Shown: positions 21,585 through 31,720 of the stretch, in pieces
Layout of the letters: every line of letters starts with the position of its first letter
Numbering within the stretch: position 1 is the stretch's first letter
Source of the DNA: Nannochloropsis oceanica
Taxonomy: Eukaryota; Sar; Eustigmatophyceae; Eustigmatales; Monodopsidaceae
Assembly (NCBI GenBank): GCA_004519485.1
Contig: CP038130.1
Span: 1,178,001 to 1,242,000, forward strand
DNA: 64,000 nucleotides
Reading direction: 5' to 3'
Notes under the pieces: generated by a model
What the model saw: the letters and a program-made list of their open reading frames with translations, nothing else
The model's database searches: none
What the model was told of the DNA's origin: nothing
Translations under genes and position numbers: made by a program

Positions 21585-22843
21585 ATGAGGAGCACACGCA
21601 GCACCACAGCCTTCTTGGCACTCTTGGTGGCCAGCAGCACTAACGCCTTCGTCCCCCCCTCGCATCCTGCCGCCACCTTGGCTGCCCGCCCCGCGAACTT
21701 ACCAGCCACGGCTGCTACCATCATGCACGCCACAACTGTGCCCCGTCGCGTGGGCCTTGAGGCTATACCCGATGCTGATTTGAAGGAGGCCGACAAGACC
21801 CCTCCCCCCTCAACTTTCTTTGAGTGCACCCTCCAGGCATATAACTCGGCCGCAGCGGCCATCAAAGACGGATATAAGCTGCTCGAGGTGGAGTTTCCTC
21901 CCCTACCCGCCGCGGAGATGGCGTCGCAGGTATGCTGACTCTGATAAAAAGTTGCTGTACTTTCGCTCTATGTCTTTTCTTCAAGAAAAAAAGATAGAAA
22001 GCATCAGGTCATCCTCATCCTCATCCCTCCTCATTTTCCTCCCTCCCTCCCTCAAAGGCCTCAAGTGCTAACAGCATTGGCTCCGCGAATATTAATCTCG
22101 CCACAGACGTCGCCAAATACTTCGTCCGTGAAGGCAAGCAAGTTGTCATCCTCGTCCCGGATAAGGACGAACTCGACCTAATCGAAGAAGGCATGGGCAC
22201 CCTCTCCCCTGCCCCAAATGTCACCATCCGTGCCGTCCGCGCCCGCAATTCAGAGTCCGCCGAGACGATGGGCGAGCTATTGCTCGGAATTTTCTCCCGT
22301 GCCGCCAAAGGACGTGTGTTGCCGTGGTACAATGCCGATATCTACATCAGCGTCATCACCTCCGGCCAAGAACTCCCTGACCTGGAAGCCCTCCACGCTG
22401 CAGACCCCGACAAGCCCATGATTTTTTTCAACCTTAACTTGGAGACGCACCGAGGCGACCTAGGGCTTCCCGCGTTTCCTTCTAAAGACCTCCACTACCG
22501 CTTTCTCTCTCAGATCAAGCCCGCCTACCTGTTGCGCACGCGGCAGTACGCCCAGACCCTCTCCCGGCCCCCTTTTATCCTCAACTACCAAGGCGCCCTC
22601 TTCCGCACCTACCCCGGTGGATATCAATGCATGCTTGACACGGGCAATGGACGATATCGACGGGTGGAGACCTCTAAGAACCGCCCAGCGTTGAACGGGT
22701 TTAAGGAAATCATCACGGAGGCATTGGATGTGGATGATAACGAGACGCTGGCTGCTTTGAGGAAGGGGGCTTTTAGCAAGGGAACGTGGTGGGAGAAGGA
22801 GGAGAATCAGGTGAAGGAGGTATCGGATAACTGGAGGACGTAG
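21585..22843 (+). CDS. Plastid-targeted DUF1995 protein
   Basis: Two exons, 21585-21929 and 22058-22843 (phase 0), about 376 aa. The DUF1995 family occurs in plants, algae and cyanobacteria; the plant member LPA3 helps assemble photosystem II. The N-terminus (MRSTRSTTAFLALLVASSTNA then FVPPSHPAA) is a typical heterokont bipartite presequence: a signal peptide with Phe at +1 of the cleavage site, followed by an Ala/Pro-rich transit region. The core has a nucleotide-fold-like pattern (VAKYFVREGKQVVILVPDKD; ADIYISVITSGQELPD; MIFFNLNLETHRGDLG) and ends in a small beta domain (GALFRTYPGGYQCMLD). The ATG at 21585 is chosen because it begins the signal peptide. The stroma or thylakoid surface is the likely location. 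Confidence 0.85.
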
Positions 22844-23174
22844 AGAGGTAAATGTAGAGAGAGAGGTAATGGAACGGGGAGGGAGGGACTGTTATGTGTT
22901 GATTTGTGATGTGTTGTTTGTGCGAGTGTCGGTGTGCGTGCTTGACCTGGGGATGGGATTCCCCGTTTATGCACACGACTTTGTCTGGAAAGAGGAGGTT
23001 GACACTCAGAAATCCTGAGAAGAAGGGCGGGAGGTGTACTATGTTTTTTTTCGAGGCGCTTGCTGTGTCGTGTTTGATAGGGGATCAAATGAGAAAAGTT
23101 TTGATTGATAGACTGGCGTCGTTGCCTCGTATTTGGCACGTCTTTGTTTTTTCTTTTGCCTTTAGTGCTGCGAC
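22844..23174. other. Convergent 3' region
   Basis: 3' flanks of the DUF1995 gene and of the minus-strand membrane protein gene. T-rich near 23040 and 23145. No gene seen. Confidence 0.5.
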
Positions 23175-23750
23175 TTAAATTTGTTTCCGTCTTTGTGCTT
23201 GCAGGTCTCGACCTCCTCGCCTTATTCTTCCTCCTCCGTCTCCTCGTTTCTTGTGAAGGGATCCCAGACATAACTTGCCCACCAGCACTAGACCCACAAG
23301 CGCGTTGGCCATCACTGCACATCGCAGCCATTCCTCCTCCAAAGACAAAGACAATGAAAGCAAGCCCCTTCCCTGCAGCCGCTGCTTGTTAAGCAATACC
23401 ATGCCGGGCAGGAGGAAGCTGTACCCAAAAGCAAGCACTGCCCAAAGCAGGGCGAAGCGGAGGAAGAGGGCAGGCTGGCGGGAGGGCATGAAAACGACTA
23501 CCGCCATGAATGCAATAGCTTTCCACGATTCCATCCGGGGGCGGGTGTAAATTTCGGTCGAAGGGTGCGAGAATATGGCATCAAGCTTGACCAGGGCCCA
23601 CGCAAGCACGGCGCTGAGGCGAAAGAGGGTCAAAAGGACACACGGGAACGCCTCAGCAGCTGAGTCGGATGATCGAGCAGTTGAAGCAGCTGCATTGGAA
23701 TTGGAAGAGGACGAAGTAGCCAAAAGCTTATCAGCCCGCAGTCGCACCAT
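23175..23750 (-). CDS. Unknown multi-pass membrane protein
   Basis: One open frame of 191 aa from the ATG at 23750; the frame extends six more codons only to a GTG. I do not recognise the family. About four hydrophobic segments are visible (LLTLFRLSAVLAWALV; WKAIAFMAVVVFM; LFLRFALLWAVLAFGYSFLL; CAVMANALVGLVLVGKLCLG), with a Ser/Ala-rich N-terminal leader and a strongly basic C-terminus (HKKRGDGGGRIRRGG). The gene is divergent from PurM with 386 bp between starts. No GT-AG intron is needed. It could be an organelle-envelope or endomembrane protein. Confidence 0.5.
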   Translation of the reverse strand: MVRLRADKLLATSSSSNSNAAASTARSSDSAAEAFPCVLLTLFRLSAVLAWALVKLDAIFSHPSTEIYTRPRMESWKAIAFMAVVVFMPSRQPALFLRFALLWAVLAFGYSFLLPGMVLLNKQRLQGRGLLSLSLSLEEEWLRCAVMANALVGLVLVGKLCLGSLHKKRGDGGGRIRRGGRDLQAQRRKQI

Positions 23751-24136
23751 TACAATGTTTTTGTTCACGTTATAATCGTTGTACCTGTTGTGGTGGTGGT
23801 GGGCGTAAAATGCGTGAGCGTTGAGTCTTCGTTATACCGAAAAAGTCTCGTTGCTTTTTCCTCTCAAGTTCGTCCATTCCATCCCGGGAAACCTCGAAAC
23901 AAATGCCGCGCACACGATTGCAAGCCTCGGTAAGCCTTGGCTGCGTCCTCGTTACACCCACAACGACTATCGACAACCCCTCTTGCCGATCCTCTCCTGA
24001 AGTTTTTTTATCCCTTTCCTAGATTTTCCTCCTTGGCCTTGGACGGACGCGACGACCTCCCCACCCCACCCGCTCCGACAAGCCCCCCTTTCGAGCTCAG
24101 GCACAGGTCAAGAACCCACCATTTCTCTATAGAAGT
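23751..24136. promoter_or_regulatory. Divergent promoter of membrane protein and PurM genes
   Basis: 386 bp between opposite start codons. Contains a CA-rich/TG-rich stretch near 23785-23800. No specific motif recognised. Confidence 0.4.
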
Positions 24137-25759
24137 ATGGCGGAAGAGTCCTCAGAGCGCTATGCGGGGCGGGGCGTCTCATCAACAAAGTCGGAAGTCC
24201 ATAGTGCCATCAAAAGAATAGACAAGGGCTTGTATCCCCAGGCCTTTTGCAAGGTCATACCAGACGTCTTGACTAACGACCCGGACTGGGCGTTGGTGAT
24301 GCACGCGGACGGTAGGATTGTGGGGGGAGAAGAAAGGATGGGATGAGGGACAGCAGAAACAGAGACAAAGGCATTCCAAAAGCATTGAGCACCGCTAATT
24401 TTCTCCCTCCCCCTCTCCCCCCTTCACAGGAGCTGGGACCAAATCCTCCCTCGCCTACATGTACTGGAAAGAAACTGGAGACTTAAGTGTTTGGAAGGGT
24501 ATTGCCCAAGATGCTCTGATCATGAACCTTGACGATCTTCTCTGTGTAGGGGTGACGGACAACATCCTCCTTTCCTCGACCATTGGCCGAAACAAAAATT
24601 TGATCCCTGGAGAGGTGCTTGCGGCTATCATCAATGGTACACAGGAGCTATTGGATGATTTAGCGAAGTGGGGGGTGCAGATCACGAGCACGGGGGGGGA
24701 GACGGCGGATGTGGGGGATTTGGTGCGGACGATCATCGTCGATTCGACAGTAACGGCCAGGGTGAGGAGAAGCGACATTGTGGATAACGCCAATATTCAA
24801 GCAGGTGGGCGAGGAAGGAAGAAAGGGATGAATGAATGAAGGAATGAAGGGGGGAGAGAAGAAGAGGAGAGGCATTCAGAAAGGTATGGCAGAAATCACG
24901 CTAGATTCTTACTTCCATCCATTTTGACCCTCTGCTCCCCTCCTTCCCAGGAGACCTCATAGTTGGCCTCTCGTCCTCCGGGCAAGCCAAATACGAACAC
25001 GCCTATAACGGTGGCATGGGCTCTAATGGCCTCACTTCTGCCCGACACGACGTTTTCAGCAAAATTCTCGCCGAAAAATACCCGGAGTCCTTCGACCCCT
25101 TCCTCCCTCCGGCCCTCGTTTACAGCGGCAGCAAAGCCCTGACGGACCCTGTGGAAGGGTCTCCATTGGACGCCGGCAAGCTCGTCCTCAGCCCGACGCG
25201 GACGTACGCTCCTATCATCAAAAAGATGCTCGATAAATACAGGGCACAGATCCATGGCATGGTCCACTGCTCCGGCGGTGCCCAAACGAAAATTCTCCAC
25301 TTTTTGAGCGAAGGGTTGCAGGTGGTAAAAGACGCCATGTTCCCCATCCCACCTTTATTTGGCTTGATCCAGGCAGAGAGTGGGACGGGCTGGAAGGAGA
25401 TGTACCAGGTAGGGAAGGAGGGAGGGAGAGGAGGGGGAGAGGAAGGGGCTTTCTGGAGCGGGGGGTGGTCGTCTCTGTGACATGGACATTTCCTTTACTC
25501 AGTTCATCTCTTCGCGATCTCACCACTTTTCCACCCTTCCTCTATCCCTCCCCCTCGCCCTCCTTACTTCAAGGTGTTCAACATGGGCCATCGCATGGAG
25601 CTCTATGTCCCTTCCGCTGAGGTTGCCGCCGGTCTGATTGCTATCTCGGAGGAGCTGGGCGTTAATGCCCAAGTAATCGGCCGCGTTGAGGCGGCATCGG
25701 AGGGGGTCAAGAGGCAAGTCACCATCTCGGGGCCGCATGGTGTGTTTACCTATGTGTAG
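24137..25759 (+). CDS. purM: Phosphoribosylformylglycinamidine cyclo-ligase (AIR synthase)
   Basis: Four exons, 24137-24311, 24430-24804, 24951-25408 and 25574-25759, all GT-AG; 397 aa. It catalyses ATP-dependent ring closure of FGAM to AIR, the fifth step of purine synthesis. Recognisable segments are RYAGRGVSSTKSEVHSAIK, the nucleotide/active-site stretch HADGAGTKSSLAYMYWKETG, GVTDNILLSSTIGRNKNLIP, STGGETADVGDLVRTIIVD and YNGGMGSNGLTSARHDVFSK. The long form (~390 aa) with HADGAGTKSSLAY and IGRNKNLIPGEV is what I recall from Bacteroidetes, not the ~345-aa E. coli form nor the fused GART enzyme of animals. There is no obvious transit peptide, so a cytosolic enzyme is inferred. A bacterial origin followed by intron gain is likely. 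Confidence 0.95.
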
Positions 25760-26478
25760 GGAGGGAGGGAAGGAGGGAGGGATGGAGGGGAGGGAATAGG
25801 GAGGGAAGAACGGACTAGATTGGGAGCAATGGAGGAGAAGAGAGGCGTGAGGAGGGAGGGAAGGGGGACAAAGAAGACGGTGGGAGGGCGTTCGATCGTG
25901 GGATTTGAAGGATGCTGTGTCACGCCACTTGACGTTTTATTGCTTGGTGAGTGGTGTCGATGACACGAGGGAGGGAGGGAGAGAGGGAAGGTGGACAAGG
26001 AAGAGGACGATAAGGCCCTCATGAGAGTGAACCATGTGGCCGGGGCCGAGGAAGGGACCTGTGGATCGGGGATGCGGCGGCGTGCTTTGATGGAATGGCA
26101 GCGGTGTGGTTGTTTGAATGCTGCTTGATCTTAGAGCGATCGGGAAAAGGGGGAAGAAGTAAAAGAAGGAGAAGAAGAAGAAGAAGAAGAGGGAGGAAGG
26201 AGAAGAAAAAGAAGAATTGAGACAGCAACAGCAACAGCAGCGACGACACTTTTTACACGTGAAACGAGGCGTCTCGTTTCATTCCTAATCGGTGAATTAT
26301 TGTTTCTCTGTCTGTGGCCTGTACAGTGAGTGTCCTTGTCGTTGCTTCAGTTTGACATTCCCCGTGTTTAATCCTAAGGCCTGCTGCTCTATCTACCTTA
26401 AGGCGGATTAGTCGTTGTGTTCACTGCTACTGCTGCTGCTGCTGCTGCTGCTGTTGATGCTGTTTCTGGTGGCTGCTG
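25760..26478. other. Convergent purine-rich 3' region
   Basis: Between PurM (+) and RAD51C (-). The first 250 bases are dominated by GGGAGGGA-type purine repeats on the plus strand, and 26160-26220 is a GAA/GGA-rich tract. A CTG-type triplet run lies at 26430-26460, probably in the RAD51C 3' UTR. No gene. Confidence 0.55.
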
Positions 26479-27655
26479 TTACTGTTGTTGACGGGGTGGT
26501 GGAGAGCGAGGGGGCAGCGCAGGCCGCTTCCGAGAGGAGGAGGAGGAGGAGGAAGAAGAAGAGGAAGAGGAAACGTCACGTATGCCCATAGTCGTGACTG
26601 GTCGAGGAGAGGGGGAAGGAGAGAGGGAGGGAGGGAAGCAAGAGCAAGAAAGAGTGAATGGATTCGAGGCTGCAGTGAACGGAGTAAGAGACAGAGCAAG
26701 GGCGGGAGGGCGGGAGGGCGGGAGGAAGGGAGGAAGGGAGGGAGAGATAGCCAGCAGTGGTTACATACCGCGAAAAGCCACAGTGGAATGTGCCTGTCCC
26801 GGGTGCTTCTGCAAGGTGGCGCATCGGAGACCCATCTGGGAGGGAGGGAGGGAGGGAGGGGAAGGGTGCATTATCCGACCACGGCCACTGAGGTATCCCT
26901 TCGTTCCTTCCCTTCCCCCCCCCCCCCTCCTTTCTTAGTCATGGCAACGTACGTCGTTCGTCCATAGCAGCAGGCGCACGGCGGGACCAGGGGCCCAGGA
27001 CTCGCCGAGGGTTGGGGCAAGGGAGGAGGAGGAGGAGGAGGAGGAGGAGGAGGAGGCAGTTGAATGGGCGTCATCGACCTTGGTCGTCATTTGATTGGTC
27101 ACCACCACCTGTGAAAAAGAGAAAGAACGCGGGAGCGAGGGAGGGAGGGAGGGAGGGAAGGTAGTGACTGCGTGAGCTTGCGGACATGTGCGAAGTGGTC
27201 CAATCTACCCTGCCTCCCTCCCTCCCTCCCTCCCTCCCTCCCTCCCTCCCTACTGCCACATTCCGCGCCTCGGCAAGGGCATTCAATTCGCGGGCCATGA
27301 CGTTCACGACTCGCGCTTTAGCCACTGCCGACTCCGTTTGGAACATCTTATCCTGTCGGAAGGGGAGGGCGATGCTGTCTATCACCACAAGAACCACCTG
27401 AGGAAGAGTCAGGAGGGAAAAGGGGGGGGGAGGGAGGGAGAGTGTGGATGAGCATGAGACACCTGTTGTCCCCTCCTTCCCTCCCGCCTTTCCTCCCTCC
27501 TTCCTTCCTTCCCTCCCTCCCTCACCTCCGGCTCACTATCCAAGAACGCAGGCAAGTGCTGCAGTGTCTGCATTAATTCTGCGTCATTCAAACACCGAAG
27601 CACCCACACGTTGCCCAACACCGTCTTCAGGGTCAAGCCCGCCACGTCCTCCGCC

Positions 27656-27689
<34 letters not shown>

Positions 27690-28621
27690 TGCATTGATTG
27701 GAGGCCAGGATGCGTTGGAGATGGTCGATAAGGGCTTGGCCCATCTCGGCGGCACGCTCGGCCATGAAAGCCCCTTCCGTATCTAGGACACACGGAGTAT
27801 AAGGGAGGGAGGAAGGGAGGGGGGGAGGGAGCGAGGGAGGGACGGAGGATCAAGGTGAGAGAGACCAGACAGCGTTCAAACTTAGTCAGCTTCATCTATC
27901 TGGCAAAAAACGGCGTCATCCTCCCCATCCTCCCTCTCTAACTTCCTCCTCCTCCTGACTCACCGATAAACACCGCCTTCCCCCCCGCCCCCCGGAATGA
28001 CCGCGGAATCTGCGCGTCAATCGCGAGCTGTATCCCCACCTGTGTCTTCCCACTTCCAGGTATGCCCACAATCTCCATCAATTGCCCTCGCTGTACGCCC
28101 CCACCCAGCATGGTGTCAATAGCCCTACAAAAGGTTATGATTTTGCTTCCTGTGCTGGTGGCGGGTTGACGCGCGGCCTTTAAGAGGTCCAGGGCCGAGG
28201 TGGGGAGGGGGAGGGAGGAGGAAGGAGGAGTATTGAGAGACTCGTCCGCCTCGGAGAGGACAGTGCGGATTAGGTCGACGTCGGAGGTGGTGGGCGTGAA
28301 GGCTGTCAGTGAGGGAGGGAATAAGTGAGGGAGTATTCGGGAAGGGCGGAGGGAGGAGGGGTAGTAGGGGACGTACCGCGGGTGGCGAGATCGGAGGCAG
28401 TGAGGATGGGGTGATCTTCGCCTTTCCCTTTTTGCAGGGCCTCCCGAAGCTCGCCTGCTTTGCGAAAGCCCTTACGACGAAGTGCACCTACGTAGTGGGT
28501 GGTGGTTGGGTTTATGCCAGGAAAAAGGGAGCAGGGATACGAGGGTAGGGCTTGACCTACCTTGGGTTGCGGGCCATTCCAGGTCAAAAGTGAAGAGTGG
28601 GCGACGCTTGCCCAGTGGCAT
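26479..28621 (-). CDS. RAD51C: RAD51C-like recombinase paralogue
   Basis: Eight exons: 28621-28561, 28487-28377, 28302-27964, 27782-27526, 27397-27254, 27108-26953, 26808-26769 and 26597-26479; 408 aa. RAD51C acts with other RAD51 paralogues in homologous recombination, helping RAD51 load and resolve intermediates in the nucleus. An N-terminal helical domain (ALRRKGFRKAGELREAL) precedes the RecA core: IITFCRAIDTMLGGGV, Walker A GIPGSGKT, AVFIDTEGAF, Walker B VVLVVIDSIALPF, VVVTNQMTTK, and the C-terminal HPGQAHSTVAFRVTTMGIRD. Exon phases join these conserved stretches exactly, which is strong support. Oddities are an 11-Gln run (27660-27690) between Walker A and B and Ser runs near the C-terminus. 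It shares a 219-bp divergent promoter with COX20. Confidence 0.93.
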
Positions 28622-28840
28622 CTATTGTGCGGCACGAGTACTAGGGGAGGGCGGGGCTTGGCTGTTATGGTGTGTGGTATTATGAAGGGCTTGGACAGGC
28701 AGTGGAGGCGAAATGCATGACGTTGAAAGCGGCGGTTCTTGGCGATGACCAAATAGCAGCGCATGACACTCTCTGTACCACATGCATATAGACACAGGGA
28801 ATAAAACAACAGCAGCGCCAACAGCAGCGTCAAGACTACA
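28622..28840. promoter_or_regulatory. Divergent promoter of RAD51C and COX20
   Basis: 219 bp between opposite start codons. No clear TATA box or other motif recognised. Confidence 0.45.
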
Positions 28841-29519
28841 ATGTCTAGCACGGTTCAGGACTCCCCGTCCGCCTCATCCGCCTCCACGAACTCCTCCCCC
28901 GAACCCTCCTTTCTCTCCAAGCTCTCCAACACCATCGAGACGGCGCCTTGCTTCCGGGTCCCGCTCATGTGGGGTATTGCATGTGGCCTGGCCGCAGGTC
29001 TGCACAAGTTTCGCGTTCATCGGGCGTCGCCACGTACGTTTTGATCGGGGGTGAAAGTGGAGTAGCGGTTGGGTAGGGAGGGGGCATCGAACAAAGTGAG
29101 GCGAGACCTCAGCTGCTCGAGGCCATGGCTCTCCTCCAAAAAAAAACACCCCATTGTCATGTTTATTGTCCAGCAGTTGTGTTATTCTCTTCCTTGGAAA
29201 GACCGGGACAGACGCCGGCCAAGCCGAAGGCTGTTGATTTAATCTACTCAACCCTCACTCCACACCCTCCCGCTTCCATCTCAAATACCCCTCACTCACC
29301 CGATCACCCTCAACTACCCACGTCCCCAAACTACCAGAGGCCATTATGAACGCCTGTGACTTTGCAGTGTTGGGCATGGGGGTCTCCACCTCCTTGGGTT
29401 GGTGGATGTGCATGCGAAATCGGCGGCAGGAAGAGGAGGAAATCGGCAAGATAATGGCCGTGCAAGGATTCAAGCCCATGACTGAGTTGGAAAAAGAAGA
29501 ACAAAAGTCAAAAAAGTGA
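28841..29519 (+). CDS. COX20: COX20-like cytochrome c oxidase assembly factor
   Basis: Two exons, 28841-29033 and 29338-29519, joined within a Gln codon to give 124 aa. COX20 is a two-span inner mitochondrial membrane protein that chaperones newly made Cox2 during complex IV assembly. Recognisable are IETAPCFRVPLMWGIACGLA (first membrane helix), a basic loop KFRVHRASP, then ACDFAVLGMGVSTSLGWWMC (second helix) and CMRNRRQEEEEIGKIM. This matches the human COX20 pattern, in which NTPCARHSILYG precedes a helix and a second helix is followed by a C-x-YN-like segment. Length is normal. The assignment is by pattern memory. Confidence 0.8.
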
Positions 29520-30456
29520 TTGTGAAGGGAGTATGTGGGAACATGAGACGTAGACGTATTTGCTTGTAGATATTGGAGAGAAATTAATCCAGTACGGCGT
29601 GATTGCCGCTCACAATTGGTTTGCGAGTAGGGATGGATGGACGGTGAGGGGGAGGGAGGGAAGGATTCAGTGATTTGTAAATGAGACGAAAAGAGCTCTG
29701 TCGATGAGGGATGTCTTTTGGAAAATCATCAAGGGAAGAGTAGTGGCCGCCAGGTGAGGGACTGAAATAATGTATGTCGATAAGAAATTGTATTTTTTTA
29801 AAATTAACGAAGACACCAAATCCAAACCGGGTTATACGCAGTTTACACTCAGCTGTGCAGCTATGCTCATTTATACCTCTTATGAAGGGGGCTATGTGCG
29901 CACCCCTGACTTTCGCTGGGAAGTCCGTGGAGGTGGGATGGCTGCTGTGCGGCTCCCTATATTTTGCGCAAAACGGAATGCCCTCCCCATCCGTTTCCCC
30001 ATCTTGGACACCTTTGGAGGTGCTGAATGGCATGGCACGTGCAAGCTCTAATACTTGGTCACACAAGTCTTCTAGTTGTTAAACTTAGCAAGTGTTTCGA
30101 CGGACCACAACTCTTGGATGGGAGTGACTTGTACGCTTTCTCTGTTTTGCTTGCTGGCCTCCTTGCGGAGGTTTCAGGCGGATTTTAAAACCCTGGTGCC
30201 TGATCCAAAATGCACTATACCACTGTGCATCCAGATGCTTTACGAAGATGTGGTCATCGTCATTGGGCTCTTTGTGCACGTGATAACGTGCCATAACAAC
30301 GCCTCTCGACGCCCTGGTAACATGGGCCACTAACACATGTGCTGCACATTTTTCAGTGAAATAGAACGGAGGAGGGAAGTGTGGTCTTGCAGAAAGGTTC
30401 ATTAATCAGAGGGACATGCGTATTGCAAGCAGGAAAAATAAATCATGCGCAAAAAA
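29520..30456. other. Gene-poor interval, content unresolved
   Basis: Between the COX20 stop and the 5S rRNA gene. Several short frames on the minus strand (29584-30066, 30085-30402) have locally protein-like composition but no recognised motif and no shared phase. They could be a worn-down gene or chance. Nothing can be named with confidence. Confidence 0.35.
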
Positions 30457-30457
30457 A
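30450..30457 (-). terminator. Pol III oligo-T terminator of the 5S gene
   Basis: A run of seven A on the plus strand (T on the RNA strand) directly after the 3' end of the 5S rRNA. Confidence 0.85.
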
Positions 30458-30575
30458 GAATCGACACCCGACCTTCCAACCTGGTCACCCACGGTAGTAC
30501 TATTCGGGCTCGAACGCGCTTAGCTTCGGAGAGCGGACGGGTTCCGGCGTATTCCACGTTGAGATGGCCGATTCT
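30457..30575 (-). rRNA. 5S ribosomal RNA
   Basis: Read on the minus strand, this 119-nt stretch has the layout of eukaryotic 5S rRNA. The two ends pair (AGAATCG with CGATTCT, helix I). An internal CTCCGAAGCTAAGCGCG (helix III/loop, A-box region) precedes AATAGTACTACCGTGGGTGACC, the box C of the Pol III internal promoter, and then the helix V closing stretch. A run of seven T follows immediately, as expected for Pol III termination. It is a single solitary copy among protein genes. I recognised it from the conserved AAGCTAAGC, TAGTACT and GGGTGACC words. Confidence 0.94.
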
Positions 30576-31720
30576 ATGGATTTGGAAGGAAGACATATTT
30601 ATAAAGCACGGTGTAGACGGAGACCCTGCATAACTTTTACGGCAAAAAAGTCCAAGAGATCTGTATACACCACGAGAATGCTCCGTCATCCTTTTTTCTT
30701 GTTGTTTACGATGGTAGATAGTTTTTACCTTTCAACCCATCTCATTCGAAGGGAGAGAATATCCCATGCACACTTTCGCAACTAAGGGTCTCCAATTAAA
30801 AGGGAAGAGAAACGGGGAGTTCCTCCAATAGAGCTTAAGCCATTTCCCTTTTTTTTTACTCATTGATCCAATTGAAATATTGATTTACGATTTCTTTTCA
30901 CCACATTGATTTGTTATTTCATCTTCAGCGTATCTGTCAATTGGTGCACGTTTCTAGCTAACGGGCAACGACGCGGGAAAAAAATGCGTCTCGCGGGCAA
31001 CCAATGTAGAGCCATCAAGTATGCATAGTGGCATATTTTTTTAATCAGGTCGTTCCTTTTATTAAAGTCTTTTAATTACACGTGAGTAAGTCAGTTTCTG
31101 TCCCCTTATTTCATGTGTTTCCGTCGAATTAGGTGTCTCTTCAAATTGCATGCCTCCCTCCTTTCCCAATCTCTTCCGTACATACATACACACTGACCAT
31201 TCTAGAGCATTCCCCTTGCCCCTGTTCTCTTTCTGTTTGACTGTTTTCTCCCTTTTTCTTTTTTTCCTCCTCCCCCCACTATCTCCTTTCTGTTTGTTCC
31301 TCTATTTGGAGCGGACGCCGCCTGCTGCCTCCCATACACTTCAATGTAATGTTTACTTTCTTTCTATCCACGCTATCCACACCCTGGAAACCACTGCCAC
31401 CGGTGCCTGTGCGCCACCTGGCCCTCTACGTGTCATCACGCCACATCACGTATTCAGTCCTCCCACAGAAAAACACAAAGTACCTTCGACATCCTCCCCC
31501 CCTCCCTCCCTCCTTCTTTACATCCCCTCCCACTTAACAGCCTTCCTCCCCTCCTTCCCTCCCTCCGTCCCCCCCTCCTTCTTTACAACCCATCCCACGC
31601 GGCAGCTATTTCCGCTACATACCGCAACGCATCAGTCTCGCGCCAAACGATACCTCCCTCCTTGACTCCCTCCCTCTCTCCCACCTATTTTATCTACTGT
31701 CCTTCCCAAGCCCACTCATC
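30576..31720. other. AT-rich intergenic stretch
   Basis: Upstream of the 5S gene and 3' of the CAX gene. Positions 30780-31140 are AT-rich with T runs. From 31150 to 31720 the plus strand is C/T-rich, so the long pyrimidine ORF there is composition-driven and not considered a gene. Confidence 0.5.

Noticed and set aside
28306-28851. An upstream start for RAD51C giving a hydrophobic N-terminus
   Set aside because: It reads through the COX20/RAD51C promoter. The short exon 28621-28561 joins in phase to the conserved helix and gives a normal RAD51C start.
31150-31665. A long plus-strand ORF rich in Pro, Ser and Leu
   Set aside because: It is open because the strand is almost all C and T; there is no protein motif, and it lies 3' of the CAX gene.
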